A stretch of DNA of 64,000 bases from WHTX01 sp038255145 (GTDB lineage Bacteria; Actinomycetota; Acidimicrobiia; Acidimicrobiales; CAIXPF01), in assembly GCA_038255145.1 (NCBI GenBank), contig JBBSLP010000010.1, positions 1 through 64,000 of the forward strand, read 5' to 3'. The notes beneath the pieces were generated by a model. That model was not told the DNA's origin. It ran no database searches and worked only from the letters and a program-made list of their open reading frames with translations. The translations under genes and the position numbers were made by a program. Shown in pieces: positions 7,972-15,850 of this stretch. The stretch's first letter is position 1; every line of letters begins with the position of its first letter.

Positions 7972-8813
7972 CGGCGCCGGCCACCGATCGCCGCGTGGTC
8001 GTCGACCCGCGCTTCGCCGAGAGGCGGGCGCAGGTCGAGCGCGACCTGCGCCGCCGGCGTCGCAACCAGCTCATCGGCGGCGCCGTCGTGTTGGCCCTGG
8101 CCGCCGGCATCGTCGGTGCCCTGCGCAGCTCCCTGCTCGACGTGGACCAGATCCAGGTCGTGGGGGCCACCCGCACCCCGGTGAGCCAGATCGTGGACAC
8201 CTCGGGCATCCTCAGCGGCCAGCAGCTCTACGACGTGGACGGCACCGCCGCCGCCCACCAGCTCGAGGCGCTGCCCTGGGTGCGTCGGGCCCGGGTGGCC
8301 CGGGCCTGGCCGGGGGCCATCCGCATCTCGGTCGTCGAGCGCCAGCCCGTGGCCCGGGTGGCCTCCGCCGCGGGAGGCTGGTTCCTCGTCGACGACACCG
8401 GCCGCCTGCTCGACCCCGGCACCGAGGCCGTCGACGGGCTGATCCTGGTGGACGGGGTGGTGCCCGAGGGGGCGCCGGGCATGCAGCTGTCGGACTGGGC
8501 CACGGCTGCGGTCGGTCTCGTGCCCCGCTTCCCCGACATGGTCGCCACCCGCACCCAGGGCCTGCGCTTCGTGGGCAACGAGGCCGACCGGCGCATCCAG
8601 CTCGTGCTCAGGCCCGAGATCAGCGGGGCCGACGAGGGCCGGGAGCCGCCGCCCCCCGTCCTCGTCGAGTTCGGGGCCGTGGGCGAGCTGGCCGCCGAGA
8701 AGCTGCTGGCCCTCGAGGCCGTCCTCACCCAGGTCGACGGCCGCTGCGTGGACACCATCGACGTCCAGATCCCCAGTGATCCCCGGGTCACCCGGCTGGA
8801 GTACTGCGAATGA
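7968..8813 (+). CDS. ftsQ: Cell division protein FtsQ
   Basis: Bitopic membrane protein of 281 aa that links early and late divisome parts. It has a basic cytoplasmic N-terminus (R-R-R-R-R-N near residue 28), one membrane segment at about 33-52, then a POTRA domain starting D-V-D-Q-I-Q-V-V-G-A and containing L-P-W-V-R-R-A-R-V and V-V-E-R-Q-P-V-A. The GTG start overlaps the murB stop (GTGA). Sequence similarity in FtsQ is always low; the assignment rests on topology, POTRA motifs and position before ftsZ. Confidence 0.92.
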   Translation: MTAPATDRRVVVDPRFAERRAQVERDLRRRRRNQLIGGAVVLALAAGIVGALRSSLLDVDQIQVVGATRTPVSQIVDTSGILSGQQLYDVDGTAAAHQLEALPWVRRARVARAWPGAIRISVVERQPVARVASAAGGWFLVDDTGRLLDPGTEAVDGLILVDGVVPEGAPGMQLSDWATAAVGLVPRFPDMVATRTQGLRFVGNEADRRIQLVLRPEISGADEGREPPPPVLVEFGAVGELAAEKLLALEAVLTQVDGRCVDTIDVQIPSDPRVTRLEYCE

Positions 8814-8900
8814 GTCCGTCCGCGGCGACGTCGACGGGGCGGGCCGACACCGTCGACGGTGCTGATGAGGGGGGTCCCCCAGCGGCGCGGGGCCCGGTGG

Positions 8901-9018
8901 TAGTGTCCATTACGAAACAGGCGCGCCCGCCAGCCCGAGCTCTCTGCGGACGGTGCGGCCTTCGAGGTGGCAGCCTTCGGGAAGCGCAGCTGACAAGCGT
9001 GGAGGTGATGACGCACCA
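8901..9018 (+). promoter_or_regulatory. Probable ftsZ promoter and 5' leader
   Basis: The 205 bp between ftsQ and ftsZ hold a TAGTGT -10-like box at 8901-8906. A leader of about 105 nt follows, ending in GGAGGTGAT (9001-9009), a nine-base match to the anti-Shine-Dalgarno end of 16S rRNA, placed 9 nt before the ftsZ ATG. No good -35 is visible. The exceptional ribosome site suits a very highly expressed protein. Confidence 0.55.
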
Positions 9019-10110
9019 ATGGCCGGTGTTCCCCAGAACTATCTCGCGGTGATCAAGGTCGTCGGCGTGGGCGGTGGCGGCGTCAACGCCGTGAACCGCA
9101 TGATCGACGCCGGCTTGAAGGGCGTCGAGTTCATCGCCGTCAACACCGACGCCCAGGCACTGATCATGAGCGATGCCGACGTCAAGTTGGCCATCGGTCG
9201 TGAGCTGACCCGTGGTCTCGGCGCAGGCAGCGACCCCGACGTCGGTCGTCAGGCCGCAGAAGAGGCGCGCGACGAGATCGCCGATGCTCTCGCTGGTGCC
9301 GACATGGTCTTCATCACCGCCGGTGAGGGCGGTGGCACGGGTACCGGTGCCGCCCCCGTCATCGCCGAGCTGGCCAAGGCCCAGGGCTCGCTGACCATTG
9401 CCATCGTCACCCGCCCCTTCGCCTTCGAGGGTCGCCGCCGGGGCCTGCAGGCCGACTCCGGCATCGGCCGGCTGAAGGACAAGGTCGACACCCACATCGT
9501 CATCCCCAACGACCGCCTGCTGTCGGTGGCCGACGAGAAGACGTCGATGCTCAACGCCTTCAACATGGCCGACGAGGTCCTGTTGCAGGGTGTGCAGGGC
9601 ATCACCGACCTGATCACCACGCCGGGCCTCATCAACACCGACTTCGCCGACGTGAAGATGATCATGCAGGACGCCGGCGCCGCCCTCATGGGCGTGGGCT
9701 ACGGCTCGGGTGAGGGACGGGCCCTGGCCGCGGCCCGCTCGGCCATCTCCAGCCCCCTGCTCGAGTCCCAGATCGAAGGGGCCAAGGGCATCCTGTTGAA
9801 CTTCTCCGGTGGTCCCGACCTCGGCCTGCTCGAGGTCAACGACGCCGCCGAGGTCATCCACGGCGTGGCCCACCCCGATGCCAACATCATCGTGGGCACG
9901 GTCATCGACGACGCCATGGGTGACGAGATCCGCGTCACCGTCATCGCCGCCGGCTTCGACCGTGACAACGTGCCCCGAGGCGCAGCCGAGCCTGCGGCGG
10001 AGACGCCGAAGGCCGCCCCCAAGGTGGCCAACGACATCTTCGGCGACGAGGACGACGATGAGATCGGCATCGACGATGACGACTTCGACGTTCCCTCCTT
10101 CCTCCGCTGA
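9019..10110 (+). CDS. ftsZ: Tubulin-like division GTPase FtsZ
   Basis: GTPase of 363 aa that polymerises into the Z ring. The start at 9019 is set by the strong GGAGGTGAT ribosome site and gives M-A-G-V-P-Q-N-Y-L. GTP-binding G-G-G-G-V-N-A, the tubulin signature G-G-G-T-G-T-G and the T7-loop region N-T-D-F-A-D-V are present. A short acidic linker (D-E-D-D-D-E) precedes the conserved C-terminal peptide D-V-P-S-F-L that docks SepF and membrane partners. The linker is short compared with most actinobacteria. Confidence 0.98.
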   Translation: MAGVPQNYLAVIKVVGVGGGGVNAVNRMIDAGLKGVEFIAVNTDAQALIMSDADVKLAIGRELTRGLGAGSDPDVGRQAAEEARDEIADALAGADMVFITAGEGGGTGTGAAPVIAELAKAQGSLTIAIVTRPFAFEGRRRGLQADSGIGRLKDKVDTHIVIPNDRLLSVADEKTSMLNAFNMADEVLLQGVQGITDLITTPGLINTDFADVKMIMQDAGAALMGVGYGSGEGRALAAARSAISSPLLESQIEGAKGILLNFSGGPDLGLLEVNDAAEVIHGVAHPDANIIVGTVIDDAMGDEIRVTVIAAGFDRDNVPRGAAEPAAETPKAAPKVANDIFGDEDDDEIGIDDDDFDVPSFLR

Positions 10111-10128
10111 CCTGGGCTGTCGCCGACG

Positions 10129-10857
10129 GTGAACCCTCCGGCCGGGCCTGGCGCTGACGGCGCGGGCCCGGCGGACCCCGTGCCCGTGGATGCCGCGCTG
10201 GTGGCCGAACGGCTAGCCGGTCTGCGCCAGCGGATGATCGCCGTCGGCGTGTCCCCTGCGGACGTCGTCGTGATCGCGGTGACCAAGACCTTCGGGGCCG
10301 CCGCCGTCCTCGCCGCCCTCGAGGCCGGACTGGTCGATGTCGGCGAGAACTACGCCCAGGAACTGGTGGCCAAGGCGGCCGAGGTGACCGCAGCCGGCGG
10401 TTCGCCGCACTGGCAGTTCATCGGCCACCTGCAGCGCAACAAGGTGCGCCTGCTGGCTCCGGTCGTGCACCGGTTCCAGAGCGTGGACCGGGCCGAGGTC
10501 GTCGACGAGCTCGTGCGTCGGGCCCCGGGGGCTCGACTGCTGCTGCAGGTCAACACCACCGCGGAGCCCCAGAAGGCGGGCTGCCCCCCCGAGGGGGTGG
10601 GCGCCCTGATCGAGCGGGCTGCGACCGGCGGCCTGGTCGTGGAGGGCCTCATGACCGTGGGCCCCACCGACACCGACCTCGACCCCAGGCCGGCGTTCGC
10701 CACCTTGCGGCGCCTGGTCGACGACCATGGCCTGTCCGTGTGCTCCATGGGCATGACCGCCGACCTCGATGCCGCCGTGGCCGAGGGTTCCACCATGGTC
10801 CGCGTCGGGCGGGCACTCTTCGGACCGCGCCACCAGCCGACGCCGGGCGCGGGCTAG
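10129..10857 (+). CDS. Pyridoxal phosphate homeostasis protein (YggS/PROSC family)
   Basis: COG0325 protein of 242 aa with a TIM-barrel fold that binds PLP and buffers its level. The PLP lysine lies in V-I-A-V-T-K-T-F; G-E-N-Y-A-Q-E, W-Q-F-I-G-H-L-Q-R-N-K and C-S-M-G-M-T-A-D-L follow in canonical order. The gene starts GTG 18 bp after ftsZ and its TAG overlaps a TAGCAT box that can serve sepF. An yggS gene between ftsZ and sepF is the standard actinobacterial order. Confidence 0.93.
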   Translation: MNPPAGPGADGAGPADPVPVDAALVAERLAGLRQRMIAVGVSPADVVVIAVTKTFGAAAVLAALEAGLVDVGENYAQELVAKAAEVTAAGGSPHWQFIGHLQRNKVRLLAPVVHRFQSVDRAEVVDELVRRAPGARLLLQVNTTAEPQKAGCPPEGVGALIERAATGGLVVEGLMTVGPTDTDLDPRPAFATLRRLVDDHGLSVCSMGMTADLDAAVAEGSTMVRVGRALFGPRHQPTPGAG

Positions 10858-10882
10858 CATCGGGCCGCCGTCGGGAGGAGCC

Positions 10883-11452
10883 ATGCCAGGCATGTTGCGC
10901 AAAGTGGCCGAATACCTCGGGCTGGCACCCGACGAGGAGTACGAGGACTACGAGGAGTTCCCCGAGCGCGCCCCGGCCCCGGCCCCGACGCGCACGGGAC
11001 ACGTGGTCCACCCCCCGCAGACGTCGCGGTCGCCGGTGACGGCCATCCCGGTGCGCCAGTCCCAGGTCGATGACGATCCGCCCCGGGTGGCGCCGGTGCG
11101 CACGCTGCCCGTGCACGCGCAGGCCGACTCGGGTGTCGTCGTGGCCCGTCCGGCCGCGGCCCCCCGCTCGCCGGTGTTCGCCAAGCCCACCACGGTCACG
11201 CCGTCGGGGTTCGGCAACGCCCAGGAGATCGCCGACAAGTTCATGGCCAACCAGCCGGTGATCATGAACCTCGAGGGGCTCGAGCGGGATCTGTCCCGGC
11301 GCCTCATCGACTTCGCCAGCGGGCTCTGCTACGGGCTCTCCGGCACCATGAAGAAGGTCGCCAACCAGGTGTTCCTGCTCACGCCCGCCGATGTCGAGGT
11401 ACCCGTCGAGGACCGCCGTCGACTCGGGGAACGCGACCGCAACGACTCGTGA
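10883..11452 (+). CDS. sepF: FtsZ-anchoring cell division protein SepF
   Basis: Protein of 189 aa that tethers FtsZ to the membrane in bacteria without FtsA/ZipA. It starts M-P-G-M-L-R-K-V, an amphipathic membrane helix, has a Pro-rich acidic linker to about residue 105, and ends with the DUF552 domain (E-I-A-D-K-F onward, with D-F-A-S-G-L-C-Y-G-L). GGGAGGAG at 10873-10880 sets the ATG. A -10-like TAGCAT at 10855-10860 suggests its own promoter. The stop overlaps the yggT GTG. Confidence 0.96.
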   Translation: MPGMLRKVAEYLGLAPDEEYEDYEEFPERAPAPAPTRTGHVVHPPQTSRSPVTAIPVRQSQVDDDPPRVAPVRTLPVHAQADSGVVVARPAAAPRSPVFAKPTTVTPSGFGNAQEIADKFMANQPVIMNLEGLERDLSRRLIDFASGLCYGLSGTMKKVANQVFLLTPADVEVPVEDRRRLGERDRNDS

Positions 11453-11703
11453 GCCTCGTCTGCTGGGCCATCTCGGCCTACACCGTGGTCATCATCGCCC
11501 GCATCGTGTTGAGCTGGTTCCCGTTGAGCCAGGGCGGCATCGTGTCGTCCATCTACGGGGTGTTGTTCAGCGTCACCGAACCGGTGCTGGGCGGCATCCG
11601 CCGGGTGGTGCCCGCCATCAACATCGGGGGCATGGGGCTCGACCTGTCGCCGCTGATCGTGTTGTTCGGCCTGCAGATCCTGTCCGGCATCATCTGCAAC
11701 TGA
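11449..11703 (+). CDS. YggT family membrane protein
   Basis: Small membrane protein of 84 aa with two hydrophobic segments separated by a short extracytoplasmic part containing the family's V-T-E-P-V-L and I-R-R-V-V-P motifs. The GTG start overlaps the sepF stop (GTGA), so the two are probably co-translated. YggT family members cluster with sepF and divIVA; a role in membrane or divisome organisation is assumed rather than proven. Confidence 0.9.
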   Translation: MSLVCWAISAYTVVIIARIVLSWFPLSQGGIVSSIYGVLFSVTEPVLGGIRRVVPAINIGGMGLDLSPLIVLFGLQILSGIICN

Positions 11704-11811
11704 GCGGCTGGTGCCGGCTGCGAGCCGACTCGGGCTCGGCTTGGAGGCGGCCTGAACACGCGACGGTGTGGTATCCGCGCCTTGTGGGAGACCCTTGGGT
11801 ACGCTCCTGAC

Positions 11812-13593
11812 ATGGAGGTCACCCCTCAACTGCTCAAAGAGGTGGAGTTCCGGGAGAAGTTCCGGGGCTACGACCCTGATGAGGTCGACGATTTCCTCGA
11901 GCGGGTCGGGGTCGCCTTCGCCCAGGCCCAGGAACGCCTGCGGGAAGCCAGCGACCAGATCGAGGCCGCCAACGCCCGTGCCGCCCGGGCCGAGGCCCGG
12001 GCCCGCGACAGCTCGGACGCCGACGAGACGTTGCGGCGCACCCTGGTGCTGGCCCAGCGCACCGCGGACGCGGCCATCAAGGAGGCCGAGGAGATCGCCG
12101 CCGGCATCGTGGCCGACGCCGAGCAGAAGGTCCGGCTCCAGGTGGCCAGCGCCGAAGAGCGCGCCACCCGGGCCATAGCCGGATCCGAGAACGAGGCCCG
12201 CCGTCGGCTCGAGGCCGCCGAGGCCCAGGCCACCGAGACGCTGTCGAGCGCCGACGCCAAGGCCCACGAGACCCTGTCCAGCGCCGAGACCCGGGCCCAC
12301 GAGCTGCTGTCGGGCGCCGAGACCAAGGCGGGCCAGACGGTGTCGAGCGCCGAGGCCAGCGCCGATCAGACCCTGGTGTCGGCCCGTGAGCAGGCCAGCC
12401 GGCTGCTCATGGACGCCCGTCGCCAGGCCGACCAGCTCGTGACCGAGGGTCGGGCCAACGCCGACCGTGCCGCGACCGAACAGCGCACCCGCCTGGTCGC
12501 CGACGTGACCAGCCTCGAGGCCCGCCGCCAGGCCCTCGCCAGTAACGCCGACGTCCTCGACCACTACGTGACCGAGCACCGCGGTCGCCTCGAGGGTGTG
12601 CTCAGCCAGCTCACCCAGCTGCTCGAGGACCCGAACGCGCTCAGTGCGCCCCCGCGGCCCGAGCTCGTCGACGAACCACCGGCGCCGGCCAGCGTGCGGG
12701 AGTCGACCGAGCCCCCGGCCCCTCCCGCCCCCCCGGTCGTGCCCCAGGCCCTGGTCGAATCCTCCCCGCCTGCCCCTCCGGTGGTCGAGATTGCGGGGCC
12801 GGCCACGTCGCCCACGGGCCGCGATGGCGACGGGCCCGCCGAGGCCGCCGACACCGGTGCGGCGGGCGTCGACGACGCCGGCGATGCGGGCAGCGATGCC
12901 GAGGTCGTGGAGCTCGACACCGGGTCCAGCGCCGACACCGAGACCGACGCCGCCCCGACCACGGAGGCCGACAGCGGACCCCCGGACGAGGGGGATGTGC
13001 CGCCCGAGCTCGTGGTGGCCACGACGGGTGAGGTGCCCGTCATCGCCGCACGCACCCCGGTCGAGGACGCGGACACGTCGACCCGTCGTTCGGCCCCTCC
13101 CAGCCCCCCGGCCCCGCCCGCGCCGCCGCTCGCCGAGCACGCCAACCGCCCCCTCGGCCCTCCGGCGGTACCGGCACCCCCGTCCCGTCCGACCTCGTCG
13201 TGGCCCACGGGTGGACCGCCGCCGCCCCCGCCGCCTCCCCCCTCCGCTCCTGTGCCCGGTACGGCGGGTGACGCCGCCCGACGCGAGCCCCCGTCGCCGC
13301 CCCCGCCCCCGCCCCCTGGGCGCCCTCCTGCTCCCTCGGTGGTCAGTGGATCGCCCGAGTCCGACACCCGGGGTGCGTCCGGCGTCGTGCCCCCGCCGCC
13401 CTCGACCGGCAACGACAGCTTCCTCGACGAACTGCGCCGAGCCGTCGGTGACGGTGAGGACGAGGAGGAGCAGACGCCCGAGGACGAGACCATGAACCGC
13501 TTCTTCGCCCAGAAGCCCGAGGAGGGCGACGATCGCTTCCTCGGTGAGGAGGGGCCCGACGGTGGTCGCTCCTGGTTCGGTCGCAAGCGCTGA
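11812..13593 (+). CDS. DivIVA/Wag31-like polar coiled-coil protein, enlarged
   Basis: Polar growth scaffold. The ATG at 11812 gives the DivIVA N-terminal membrane-binding motif with F-R-G-Y-D-P-D-E-V-D at residues 17-26. Residues ~35-260 are coiled coil; about 140-227 repeat every 11 residues (unit like A-H-E-T-L-S-S-A-E-T-K). Residues ~285-530 are disordered and rich in Pro, Ala, Glu, with runs of eight or more Pro, and an acidic tail ends in W-F-G-R-K-R. At 593 aa it is about twice the usual size. TACGCT at 11800-11805, six bases before ATG, and no ribosome site suggest a leaderless mRNA. Confidence 0.88.
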   Translation: MEVTPQLLKEVEFREKFRGYDPDEVDDFLERVGVAFAQAQERLREASDQIEAANARAARAEARARDSSDADETLRRTLVLAQRTADAAIKEAEEIAAGIVADAEQKVRLQVASAEERATRAIAGSENEARRRLEAAEAQATETLSSADAKAHETLSSAETRAHELLSGAETKAGQTVSSAEASADQTLVSAREQASRLLMDARRQADQLVTEGRANADRAATEQRTRLVADVTSLEARRQALASNADVLDHYVTEHRGRLEGVLSQLTQLLEDPNALSAPPRPELVDEPPAPASVRESTEPPAPPAPPVVPQALVESSPPAPPVVEIAGPATSPTGRDGDGPAEAADTGAAGVDDAGDAGSDAEVVELDTGSSADTETDAAPTTEADSGPPDEGDVPPELVVATTGEVPVIAARTPVEDADTSTRRSAPPSPPAPPAPPLAEHANRPLGPPAVPAPPSRPTSSWPTGGPPPPPPPPPSAPVPGTAGDAARREPPSPPPPPPPGRPPAPSVVSGSPESDTRGASGVVPPPPSTGNDSFLDELRRAVGDGEDEEEQTPEDETMNRFFAQKPEEGDDRFLGEEGPDGGRSWFGRKR

Positions 13594-13652
13594 CCTGTGG
13601 TCCGGTGGCGGTCCCCGTCGGGGACCTGCCGGACGGGTGCATGGCAGCCCGG

Positions 13653-13658
13653 TAGGCT
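13653..13658 (+). promoter_or_regulatory. -10 box upstream of lspA
   Basis: TAGGCT matches the TAnnnT pattern used elsewhere in the window. Seven bases later comes ATC (13666), in frame with lspA, rather than ATG or GTG. Confidence 0.4.
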
Positions 13659-13716
13659 TCAGGCCATCTCCACGTCGCCCAAACCTGTTGCCCCCGCCGC
13701 GCCCGAAGCTCCCGCC

Positions 13717-14262
13717 GTGCCCCTCGAGACCCCAGCTCCCGATGCGCTCGACGGTCCACCCTCCGGTGGAGGCTCGGGCCGTCGCTGGGCGGTCGTCGCC
13801 CTGGTGGCGGGTAGCGTCGTGGGCCTCGACCAGCTGACCAAGTGGTGGGCGCTCGACAACCTCGACGTCCCCCGGCACCTGGTGTGGACGTTGCAGCTTC
13901 GGCGCAGCTTCAACACCGGGGTGGCCTTCTCCCTGGCCGAGGGCCTGGGCCCCTTCGTGGCCGTGCTCGCCGTGGCCGTGGTGGTCATGTTGGTGCGCTC
14001 GGGTCGCAGCCTGACCACGTGGTCGGGCACCGTCGGCCTCGCGCTCGTCATCGGGGGTGCCCTGGGGAACCTGGGTGACCGTGCCTTCCGGGGCGACCGC
14101 TTCCTGCACGGAGCGGTCGTCGACTTCATCGACCTCCAGTGGTGGCCCATCTTCAACATCGCCGATTCCGCCATCGTCGTGGGCGCCGTGCTGCTGGCAT
14201 GGCGCGCGCTGCGCGCTCCCGACGGTGCCGCCCTCGCCACCCACGAACCGGCGGCCCGATGA
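13717..14262 (+). CDS. lspA: Lipoprotein signal peptidase LspA
   Basis: Membrane aspartyl protease that removes signal peptides from prolipoproteins such as the fasciclin lipoprotein encoded near 42.1 kb. Four membrane segments are visible. The two catalytic Asp motifs are G-N-L-G-D-R and F-N-I-A-D-S. D-Q-L-T-K and N-T-G-V-A-F-S are also conserved. The start is unsettled: GTG 13717 is the conventional choice; GTG 13597 would add a non-conserved leader; an in-frame ATC at 13666 lies seven bases after a -10 box. The stop overlaps the next ATG. Confidence 0.92.
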   Translation: MPLETPAPDALDGPPSGGGSGRRWAVVALVAGSVVGLDQLTKWWALDNLDVPRHLVWTLQLRRSFNTGVAFSLAEGLGPFVAVLAVAVVVMLVRSGRSLTTWSGTVGLALVIGGALGNLGDRAFRGDRFLHGAVVDFIDLQWWPIFNIADSAIVVGAVLLAWRALRAPDGAALATHEPAAR

Positions 14263-15188
14263 TCGCCACCGAGGTGGGCGCAGCTCTCGACGGAGAACGC
14301 CTGGACCGGGTGGTGTCCCTGCTCACCGGGCTCAGCCGGGCCCGCAGTGCCGAGCTCATCAGCGATGGCTCCGTCAGCCTGGGCGATGCCGTGGCCGCCA
14401 CCCGTGCCGCCCGCGTCCACAGCGGCCAGAAGGTCGTGGTGCGCTGGGAAGGCGAGGAGCCCGTGGCCGGGCCCGTGGCCGACCCCACGGTCGACGTGCG
14501 GGTGCTCTACGACGACGACGACGTGATCGTGGTCGACAAGCAGGCCGGCCTGGTCGTGCACCCCGGTGCGGGCACGCCGGGAGGCACCCTGGTCAACGGC
14601 CTGTTGGCCCGGTACCCCGAGATCGCCGAGGTGGGGCAGCTCGGTCGGCCCGGCATCGTGCACCGCCTCGACCGGGGCACGTCGGGGGTGCTGGTCGTGG
14701 CCCGCAGCCCTGCGGCCTACTCGGCCCTGGTGGCCGCCCTGGCCACCCACGACATCGAGCGCGACTACCACGCCCTGGCCTGGGGTCGCGTGGCGGCGGC
14801 GGCGGGCCAGATCGACGCACCCATCGGGCGCTCGAGCGGCGATCCCACCCGCATGGCCGTGCGCCACGACGGACGCGAGGCCCGCACCGGCTACCGGGTC
14901 GAGCGTCGCTATCGCCACCCCGCCGAGGTCACCCTGCTGTCGTGCTCGTTGGAGACCGGCCGCACGCACCAGGTGCGGGTCCACCTCCAGGCCATCGCCC
15001 ACCCCGTCGTCGGCGACCCCCGCTACGGCGGCAACCGGTCGGGGATCGTGTTCGACCGTCCCTGGCTGCACGCCCGCCACCTCGGCTTCCGCCACCCCGT
15101 CACCGGTGAGGCGATGTCCTTCGACTCGCCGCTGCCCGAAGATCTCGTGGCCCTGCTCGACACCCTGACGCCCGAGGACGCCCCCTAG
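14259..15188 (+). CDS. RluA/RluD family 23S rRNA pseudouridine synthase
   Basis: Protein of 309 aa that isomerises uridine in large-subunit rRNA. An S4-like RNA-binding domain occupies residues ~10-75, followed by the catalytic domain with H-R-L-D-R-G-T-S-G (Asp nucleophile) and E-T-G-R-T-H-Q-V-R-V-H. The ATG overlaps the lspA stop, the widespread lspA-rluD pairing. The exact target uridines cannot be read from sequence. Confidence 0.92.
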   Translation: MIATEVGAALDGERLDRVVSLLTGLSRARSAELISDGSVSLGDAVAATRAARVHSGQKVVVRWEGEEPVAGPVADPTVDVRVLYDDDDVIVVDKQAGLVVHPGAGTPGGTLVNGLLARYPEIAEVGQLGRPGIVHRLDRGTSGVLVVARSPAAYSALVAALATHDIERDYHALAWGRVAAAAGQIDAPIGRSSGDPTRMAVRHDGREARTGYRVERRYRHPAEVTLLSCSLETGRTHQVRVHLQAIAHPVVGDPRYGGNRSGIVFDRPWLHARHLGFRHPVTGEAMSFDSPLPEDLVALLDTLTPEDAP

Positions 15189-15271
15189 CCGGACCGGCGG
15201 CGAGCAGCGAGCCTTGCCGGGCCGCACAGCGAGGTAGCACGCCGGAGGCGAACAACGCCCTGCCCGGGGTC

Positions 15272-15290
15272 CCCGGGGCGGAGCCCCGGG
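15272..15290. terminator. Hairpin between convergent pseudouridine synthase and Rrf2 genes
   Basis: A perfect 8-bp GC stem (15272-15279 with 15283-15290) with a 3-nt loop sits in the 119-bp gap between two convergent genes, where a bidirectional terminator is expected. There is no T-run. Confidence 0.45.
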
Positions 15291-15307
15291 CGGGGAGCGA
15301 AGCGACC

Positions 15308-15766
15308 TCAGGAGACCTTGGCGCCGGGTTCGCCGGGCCACGGCTGCTGGGCCCGGGCCATGGAGGCGATGTCCTCGAGGGTGAACGAGTCGAGCAGGTG
15401 GCGCATGCGCTCACCCACCAGACCCCAGATGGCCAGCAGCACGCACTGGCCCTCGTGGTCGCACGCCCCGTTGGTGTGGGGCTCGCCGAAGTCCCCGGCC
15501 GTGATGGGGCCCTCCACGGCACCGACGATGTCGGACAGGGCGATGTCGGCCGGGGAGCGGGCCAGCACGTAGCCGCCGCCCACACCCCGCTTGGAGCGCA
15601 CCAGGCCGGCGCCCTTGAGCGCGAGCAGGATCTGCTCCAGGTAGGGCTGGGGCAGGCCCGTGCGTTCGGCGATGTCGCGCACCGAGTTGGGCCTCACCTC
15701 ATCGGCGTGCAAGGCCAGCGAGACGAGGGCCCGGCTGGCGTAATCCCCTCGCGTCGATACCTTCAC
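15308..15766 (-). CDS. Rrf2 family transcriptional regulator
   Basis: DNA-binding protein of 152 aa with an N-terminal winged helix (M-K-V-S-T-R-G-D-Y start, recognition region L-P-Q-P-Y-L-E-Q-I-L, wing G-G-G-Y). Rrf2 proteins such as IscR and NsrR sense Fe-S status through three cysteines. Here Cys102 and Cys108 are present but the third position (114) is Trp, so any cluster would need another ligand. GTG 15766 is chosen because a TACGAT -10 box (15774-15779) lies seven bases upstream, giving the canonical N-terminus; an ATG at 15775 would overlap that box. Confidence 0.9.
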   Translation of the reverse strand: MKVSTRGDYASRALVSLALHADEVRPNSVRDIAERTGLPQPYLEQILLALKGAGLVRSKRGVGGGYVLARSPADIALSDIVGAVEGPITAGDFGEPHTNGACDHEGQCVLLAIWGLVGERMRHLLDSFTLEDIASMARAQQPWPGEPGAKVS

Positions 15767-15850
15767 GACGGCCATCGTAGGCACACGTCACTGACGTCCA
15801 GGTGACAGGGCGGTGGCGCGAGGAGCCAGCCAGGTGCTTGAGTGACGCCG

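Noticed and set aside
8810..9052. An 80-codon ORF starting in the ftsQ stop (ATGA) and running into ftsZ.
   Set aside because: It overlaps the strong ftsZ ribosome site and 5' coding region, has irregular composition and no recognisable motif. Probably an accidental open frame in GC-rich DNA.
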